48,695 bases of DNA from Thermoanaerobacteraceae bacterium (GTDB taxonomy: Bacteria; Bacillota; Thermoanaerobacteria; Thermoanaerobacterales; UBA4877). Shown piece after piece: positions 44,514 to 48,695 of the stretch. Position 1 is the first letter of the stretch; each line of letters starts with the position of its first letter. The DNA lies in the NCBI GenBank assembly GCA_030016635.1, contig JASEJQ010000012.1, forward strand, positions 1 to 48,695. Reading direction: 5' to 3'. Below the pieces are notes generated by a model that saw only the letters and a list, made by a program, of their open reading frames with translations, did not search any database and had not been told where the DNA came from. A program made the translations under genes and the position numbers.

Positions 44514-46199
44514 GTGGATAAATATATAGGCAAACTTATCGGCAATACAGGCAATCCTAATGATTTAAAGATTGCTCTCGAAAACAGTTTTTCTGCTAAA
44601 AGAGGAGAGTTTGTAAAAATCAAGCATAGAGAATCGGAAGAAGATGGGGATACATATGTTCTCGGGAGAATTGTATCCATATCCAGAAGCAATATTCTAT
44701 ATAACTCCAATATGGGGGAGGGGCTGTCATCCCTTGAGATATTGCCAGGTGCCCAAGTTACTGGGGAGACTTTATTTGGGACCATAGAACTGGTGGGGTA
44801 CAGGGATAACTATGGACAGATAAAAATACCCAGGCGACCTCTCAACCCAGGGGAAAAGGTATATGGTGTTGATTATGAGTTTTTGTCAAAGTTTTATAAG
44901 TTTGATGAGAATACAAGCATTAACATAGGTAATTTGATTGGATATGACAAGGGAAGTAATATAGTCCCTGTTTATCTCGATGTAAACAAACTAGTTACAG
45001 AACATTTGGCTGTGCTGGCAATGACAGGTTCAGGGAAATCATATACTGTGGGCAGAATTATTGAAAGACTTGTAGCAGAGATGAATGGCACAGTAGTTGT
45101 ATTTGATGTCCATGGAGAATATGGAAAAGCATTTGAAAAGGGAGAGATACATTTTAATAACAATCTTGATTTTATTGAGGATGAGAGGGAAAAGAAGAGT
45201 ATTCAAAGAATTCAGGAACAATTCTTAAAATTAATAAAGGCTGGTGGAGGAATTAAAGTATATACTCCGCAAATGGATTCATTTGATTATAAATACAGCG
45301 CGAAAAATCATCACCTGGCACTTCAATTCGATAGATTTGACATGGATGATTTATCTTCTATTCTTCCAGGTTTGACAGAGGCCCAGGAAAGAGTATTGGA
45401 TGTTGCAATCAGGTATTGGAAAGCAAAATATAATAATCCGCCTCGGGATATTCAGGATTTAACATATCTCCTTTCTGACGAACAGGGACTTGAGGAACTA
45501 AAGAATTGGGACAATTTGACGGAAGGTGAAGCAAAAGCGCTGAATAATAGAAGCGCAGCAGTGGCTTCCATGAAATTAACCCGAGTAATAAATGAAGCAA
45601 AGAGTTTTTATACAAGGGCTATTGGTGAACCGACAGATATTTATAAGATGGTCGGAGAAAAGGGAAATAATGTGGGAAGGCTTGTAATTATAGACTTGCA
45701 AGGCTTATCTGATGATGCTAAACAAATTATAACAGCATTGATATCCAGTGAGATTATGAGGGCAGCATCGGATAAGAAAAGACAAATAAGGCCATGTTTC
45801 CTTGTTTATGAAGAGGGGCATAATTTTGCACCAGCAGGCATTCCAAGCATATCTAAAAAAATAATTAAGAAGATTGCTGCAGAAGGAAGAAAGTTTGGCA
45901 CTGGCTTTGCGATTATTTCTCAAAGGCCGTCAAAACTGGACCCTGATGTCACATCGCAATGTAATACAATCATTACAATGAGATTAAAGAATCCAGACGA
46001 CCAGAGGTTTATTGCAAAAACGTCAGATATGTTTTCAACATCTGATATTGAAGAACTGCCATCCTTATCTACGGGTGAAGCGTTGATAAACGGGAGGTCA
46101 ATACCAGCGCCGCTGCTTGTGAAAATAGGAACAAAAGCGTTGATACATGGTGGAGAGTCCCCCGAAGTTATCAAGGAATGGGGCGCATTCAATGAATAA
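44514..46199 (+). CDS. herA: HerA-type ATPase/DNA translocase
   Basis: The 561-residue protein has an N-terminal HAS-barrel-like domain (about 1-120), then a RecA-like motor domain of the FtsK/HerA group: Walker A MTGSGKSYTVGRIIE (about 169), VFDVHGEY, Walker B CFLVYEEGHNF (about 428), and SQRPSKLDP sensor motif. HerA forms a hexamer that pumps DNA into NurA. GTG 44514 is preferred over GTG 44505, which overlaps GGAGGAGGGG (44496-44505). It is followed by the nuclease-like protein with an 8-base overlap. Confidence 0.93.
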   Translation: MDKYIGKLIGNTGNPNDLKIALENSFSAKRGEFVKIKHRESEEDGDTYVLGRIVSISRSNILYNSNMGEGLSSLEILPGAQVTGETLFGTIELVGYRDNYGQIKIPRRPLNPGEKVYGVDYEFLSKFYKFDENTSINIGNLIGYDKGSNIVPVYLDVNKLVTEHLAVLAMTGSGKSYTVGRIIERLVAEMNGTVVVFDVHGEYGKAFEKGEIHFNNNLDFIEDEREKKSIQRIQEQFLKLIKAGGGIKVYTPQMDSFDYKYSAKNHHLALQFDRFDMDDLSSILPGLTEAQERVLDVAIRYWKAKYNNPPRDIQDLTYLLSDEQGLEELKNWDNLTEGEAKALNNRSAAVASMKLTRVINEAKSFYTRAIGEPTDIYKMVGEKGNNVGRLVIIDLQGLSDDAKQIITALISSEIMRAASDKKRQIRPCFLVYEEGHNFAPAGIPSISKKIIKKIAAEGRKFGTGFAIISQRPSKLDPDVTSQCNTIITMRLKNPDDQRFIAKTSDMFSTSDIEELPSLSTGEALINGRSIPAPLLVKIGTKALIHGGESPEVIKEWGAFNE

Positions 46200-46833
46200 G
46201 GAAACAATCATTGATTTCATAAAAAAAGAATTTAAAGAAGGAAAAATTAGAAACGAAATGTTTCCTATGATGACAAAATTCGGGGTAAGAGACTATTCAG
46301 AAACTGTTCATACTGTAGGTCTTAATTATATAACCGCAATAGGAAGATTTGTTGATGGGGTTACATCCCTTTCTGAATGTCCTGTGTTTCCATATTCTGA
46401 AAGAAGCCATTATGGACAAATGGTTGCAGAGAGCCAGGCCAGTTACGAAATAAAAGTTAACGAAGTAAGACCAGATTCTATTTGGTATTCGAAAGAGGAT
46501 AATAGTCCTATATTGATTTGTGAATTTGAAAGATATGAAAAGAATAGACGAAAAGATTTAAAAATCAAGGAAAAGATACAAAATCTGCTTCTTGCTTATC
46601 ACCAATTGGGCGGAAATGTACCTATTATATTGTTTGTATATTGGAGTTATGCTGGGGAGAATCCAGGGGATATTGGAGAATATATATCAATACTGGATAA
46701 TGGCTTTAAGAAAAATGATGGTACCTATGTACAAGGAATAAATGCTTTGAAAACGACCTATCTGGTTTATCGCTGTGTTGCTTCAGGCAGTATTGATAAT
46801 TTAACACTAAATCAATGGGTAGAGGTAGGTTAA
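46192..46833 (+). CDS. Putative PD-(D/E)XK-like nuclease or accessory protein
   Basis: The 213-residue protein has RPDSIWYSKEDNSPILICEFER at about 92-113, a hairpin with P-D before it and E-x-E after it, similar to PD-(D/E)XK nucleases, though Lys is replaced by Glu. The rest includes KIQNLLLAYHQLGGNVPIIL, with a strand-turn typical of restriction-fold cores. Assignment is tentative. ATG 46192 lies inside the end of herA; GTG 46147 is possible but overlaps by 53 bases. The kinase gene follows after 3 bases. Confidence 0.6.
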   Translation: MNKETIIDFIKKEFKEGKIRNEMFPMMTKFGVRDYSETVHTVGLNYITAIGRFVDGVTSLSECPVFPYSERSHYGQMVAESQASYEIKVNEVRPDSIWYSKEDNSPILICEFERYEKNRRKDLKIKEKIQNLLLAYHQLGGNVPIILFVYWSYAGENPGDIGEYISILDNGFKKNDGTYVQGINALKTTYLVYRCVASGSIDNLTLNQWVEVG

Positions 46834-46836
46834 ATT

Positions 46837-48297
46837 ATGAAGAAAAAAGCAGTTAATTTTCATCCGCAAGTAGATTTGAGTATAGGGGATAAGTATTTGC
46901 TGAAAGAATTTATTGATGAGGGTTCCTTTGGTTATGTATGGAAAGCAGTAAACCTTGAAAGCAGACAAACAGTGGCACTTAAAATACCAAAGGACCAGGA
47001 ACGGGGAGACAACACCTTATCGGAAGGAAAAGAATTCATCGGAAGTCATCACCCAAATGTTATTTCCATATATTGGATGGGGCGAGTAGATGGAGTTTTT
47101 CTAATTGAAATGGAGTATTTTAACGGGCATAAACTATCTGACGAGTTATGTGAAACGGGATTTAAGAGTCCCAGAACATTTGAAGAAATATACAACTTGT
47201 TTTTTCAAATATTGGATGGTGTAGAATATATACATTCAAAGCATATTTGCCATGGAGATATTAAACCTCAAAATATATTAATAGATGGGAAAATAGCCAA
47301 AATAACCGATTTCGGTACAAGTAAACTGATAGAAGATTTATTTATAAAAACAATTGATGGTGGAGGCACCTGGGCTTATATGGCTCCAGAAGTGGCTGGG
47401 TCTAACCGCAGGTATCTTAACTCGGATATATATGCATTGGGAGTACTTTTATACAAGTTTTTAACTGGCAGGACTCCTCATGAAACTGCCAATCAATTAA
47501 TAAATAATATGCCTTATCCAAAACCAAGAGAGATAAATGATAATATACCAGAATCGGTTGAAGGAATTATCATGAAATTACTTAAAAGAAACCCTGAAGA
47601 AAGGTATCAGAATGTAAGGGAAATAAAAAGGGATTTCGAAGAGGTATTAAGGAATGGAAATAACAATATTATTTCTTACAATGAGCGGGTTGAAGTAAGA
47701 TATGAGGATACTGATTGGATAGAAAGAGTAATCCGATACTATAAGAATAAAGAATTTGATAAGGCAGAATTACTGCTAAAAACGGAGTATGAGAATGGAA
47801 ATAAATCTGCTGACATATTATATCACATTGCTTATACATATTTTCAACAGGGAAGATATTTTGACAGCATGGATGTGCTAAACAGTATAGATATTAAAGA
47901 GGTAGAGGATGTCAGAAGAGAGGCTTTAGAAGATAATCTTCTATACTTAAAAGGAAAATTATTTTTTGAACTAAAAAGATATGAGGAAGCAGTCAAAGTC
48001 TATGAAAAACTTGTATCAGGGAATCCAGACGACTTGAACTATAGATATAAACTGGCATGTGCTTATGGCTTAAATAATGAACAGGAAAAATCCATAGAGA
48101 TTCTGGAGGATATTAATAAAAAGACTCCTGGAATGCTCTATATAGTAAAAAAACTTGGTCACGCATACGACCAGAGAAAAGACTTTAAAAAGGCAAGGGC
48201 TTATTTTAATTATGCCATACGTTTAGACCCGAATGATACGCTGATTAGGAGTAGGCTGGAGGAATATAGTAAGTATTTAAGTTATCTTGGGTATTAG
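46837..48297 (+). CDS. Serine/threonine protein kinase with TPR-like repeats
   Basis: The 486-residue protein has a complete Hanks-type kinase domain (about 20-275): glycine loop EGSFGYVWKA, VALKIPK (Lys about 50), catalytic loop HGDIKPQN (about 138), DFG (about 157), WAYMAPE (about 183). HGD replaces the usual HRD, so this is a non-RD kinase. From about 300 come helical repeats of the TPR kind (KNKEFDKAELLL, YFQQGRYFDSMDVL, LKRYEEAVKVYEKL, FKKARAYFNYAIRLDPND). No membrane segment or PASTA domain is present, so it is cytosolic. It closes the operon and may phosphorylate operon partners or phage proteins. Confidence 0.93.
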   Translation: MKKKAVNFHPQVDLSIGDKYLLKEFIDEGSFGYVWKAVNLESRQTVALKIPKDQERGDNTLSEGKEFIGSHHPNVISIYWMGRVDGVFLIEMEYFNGHKLSDELCETGFKSPRTFEEIYNLFFQILDGVEYIHSKHICHGDIKPQNILIDGKIAKITDFGTSKLIEDLFIKTIDGGGTWAYMAPEVAGSNRRYLNSDIYALGVLLYKFLTGRTPHETANQLINNMPYPKPREINDNIPESVEGIIMKLLKRNPEERYQNVREIKRDFEEVLRNGNNNIISYNERVEVRYEDTDWIERVIRYYKNKEFDKAELLLKTEYENGNKSADILYHIAYTYFQQGRYFDSMDVLNSIDIKEVEDVRREALEDNLLYLKGKLFFELKRYEEAVKVYEKLVSGNPDDLNYRYKLACAYGLNNEQEKSIEILEDINKKTPGMLYIVKKLGHAYDQRKDFKKARAYFNYAIRLDPNDTLIRSRLEEYSKYLSYLGY

Positions 48298-48308
48298 GGT
48301 GAGTTATT

Positions 48309-48404
48309 TTGGATTTGGTAGAAATTAAATTTTATAAATATAAGAAAATCTTTAAAGGTATGAGCAGGTTAGTAAAATTTATAAAAATAGTATCGGGAGG
48401 ATGA
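48309..48404 (+). CDS. Possible 31-residue small ORF
   Basis: TTG 48309 behind GGGTGAG (48298-48304) encodes a Lys-rich peptide starting LDLVEIKFYKYKK and ending in the ribosome site of the next broken frame. It could be a remnant. No family is recognised. Confidence 0.28.
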   Translation: MDLVEIKFYKYKKIFKGMSRLVKFIKIVSGG

Positions 48405-48406
48405 GT

Positions 48407-48581
48407 ATGAATACCGTTTTTAAAAAGGAAATTGAGGATATAAGTGTTTCAGATTTCATTCTACCAGAGTCCAGAGGATGCAGTGTTTAAGGCACTTGGG
48501 GTAGAGTAGTTTGAGTTTGTACCATGTTATATTAATGGAAAGTTTACAAAGAATTATCTGCCTGTATTGTGTAAGGAGTGA
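48407..48581 (+). pseudogene. Frameshifted and interrupted small gene
   Basis: ATG 48407 behind GGGAGG starts MNTVFKKEIEDISVSDF. Reading then continues sensibly only in another frame: YQSPEDAVFKALGVE, an in-frame TAG, then FEFVPCYINGKFTKNYLPVLC and TGA at 48579-48581. One frameshift near 48455 and one nonsense codon would explain this. The original family is not recognised. Confidence 0.5.
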
Positions 48582-48587
48582 AAAAGG

Positions 48588-48695
48588 ATGTTAATCCCGA
48601 TAAGCATTGAAAATAAAATGACTATTAGTGAAACTGAGATTAGTACTTCTACTTTTAAAGATTTGAACCAAAAGACAGTAGCCGCAGTCTCCACC
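48588..48695 (+). CDS. Partial CDS cut by the window end
   Basis: ATG 48588 follows AAGGAGTGAAAAAGG and stays open for 36 codons to the last base. It begins MLIPISIENKMTISETEIST. Too little is visible for a family call. Confidence 0.55.
   Translation, partial: MLIPISIENKMTISETEISTSTFKDLNQKTVAAVST

Noticed and set aside
31031-48297. BREX or DISARM system
   Set aside because: No PglZ phosphatase, Lon-like protease, DUF1998 protein, DrmA-type helicase or PLD nuclease could be recognised among the 13 proteins.

Overview
The window reads as chromosomal DNA of a low-GC, anaerobic, endospore-forming Firmicute, probably a Clostridia or Thermoanaerobacterales relative. The grounds are a two-subunit Fe-S (class I) fumarase, dipicolinate synthase (dpaA/dpaB) with a DapG-type aspartokinase, SpoIID-like and YabE-like wall proteins, a glmS ribozyme, strong GGAGG ribosome sites and frequent TTG/GTG starts. 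No rRNA, tRNA or CRISPR array was seen. All identifications come from reading motifs; no database search was run.

Region 1 (1-15473) is mostly housekeeping: a broken SpmB-like tail, fumarase alpha/beta and a secreted protein; metG-tatD-yabE-rsmA in the order known from Bacillus (without rnmV); a MazG/tetrapyrrole-methylase fusion; HU; a SpoIID-domain lipoprotein; a solitary HicA-like ORF; and argG-argH. Two diverged copies of a structured, probably RNA-forming repeat lie at about 2441-2629 and 9016-9268.

Region 2 (15475-27884) holds the 3' remnant of an NCS2 uracil/xanthine permease fused in position to the end of argH, a secreted coiled-coil protein on the minus strand, a three-subunit molybdenum hydroxylase (xanthine dehydrogenase type), glmM with a class A beta-lactamase-like hydrolase, the minus-strand dpaA-dpaB-dapG operon, and glmS preceded by a clear glmS ribozyme.

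Region 3 (27885-30929) is a gene-poor repeat island. It contains at least three palindromic 'A' elements (two of them a perfect 196-bp tandem duplication) and three 'B' elements, one with recognisable inverted ends, followed by small hypothetical genes and a gene remnant. It marks the boundary between core genome and an accessory, more AT-rich region.

Region 4 (31031-48297) is the main point of interest: one co-directional, tightly packed operon of about 17 kb behind a good sigma-A-type promoter. It encodes an HsdS-like protein, a DUF2188 protein, a tandem winged-helix protein, an HsdM-like N6-adenine methyltransferase, a second HsdS-like protein, two unrecognised proteins, a 1353-residue P-loop ATPase, another unrecognised protein, a NurA-like nuclease, a HerA-type ATPase, a putative PD-(D/E)XK-like protein and a Ser/Thr protein kinase with TPR-like repeats. 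There is no HsdR. The set of methyltransferase, specificity protein, ATPases, nuclease and kinase matches the published outline of the methylation-associated defense system (MADS) or a MADS-like relative. The likely logic is that methylation marks self DNA, HerA-NurA and the large ATPase act on unmarked DNA, and the kinase relays or regulates the response. Downstream (48298-48695) are gene debris and the start of another CDS.
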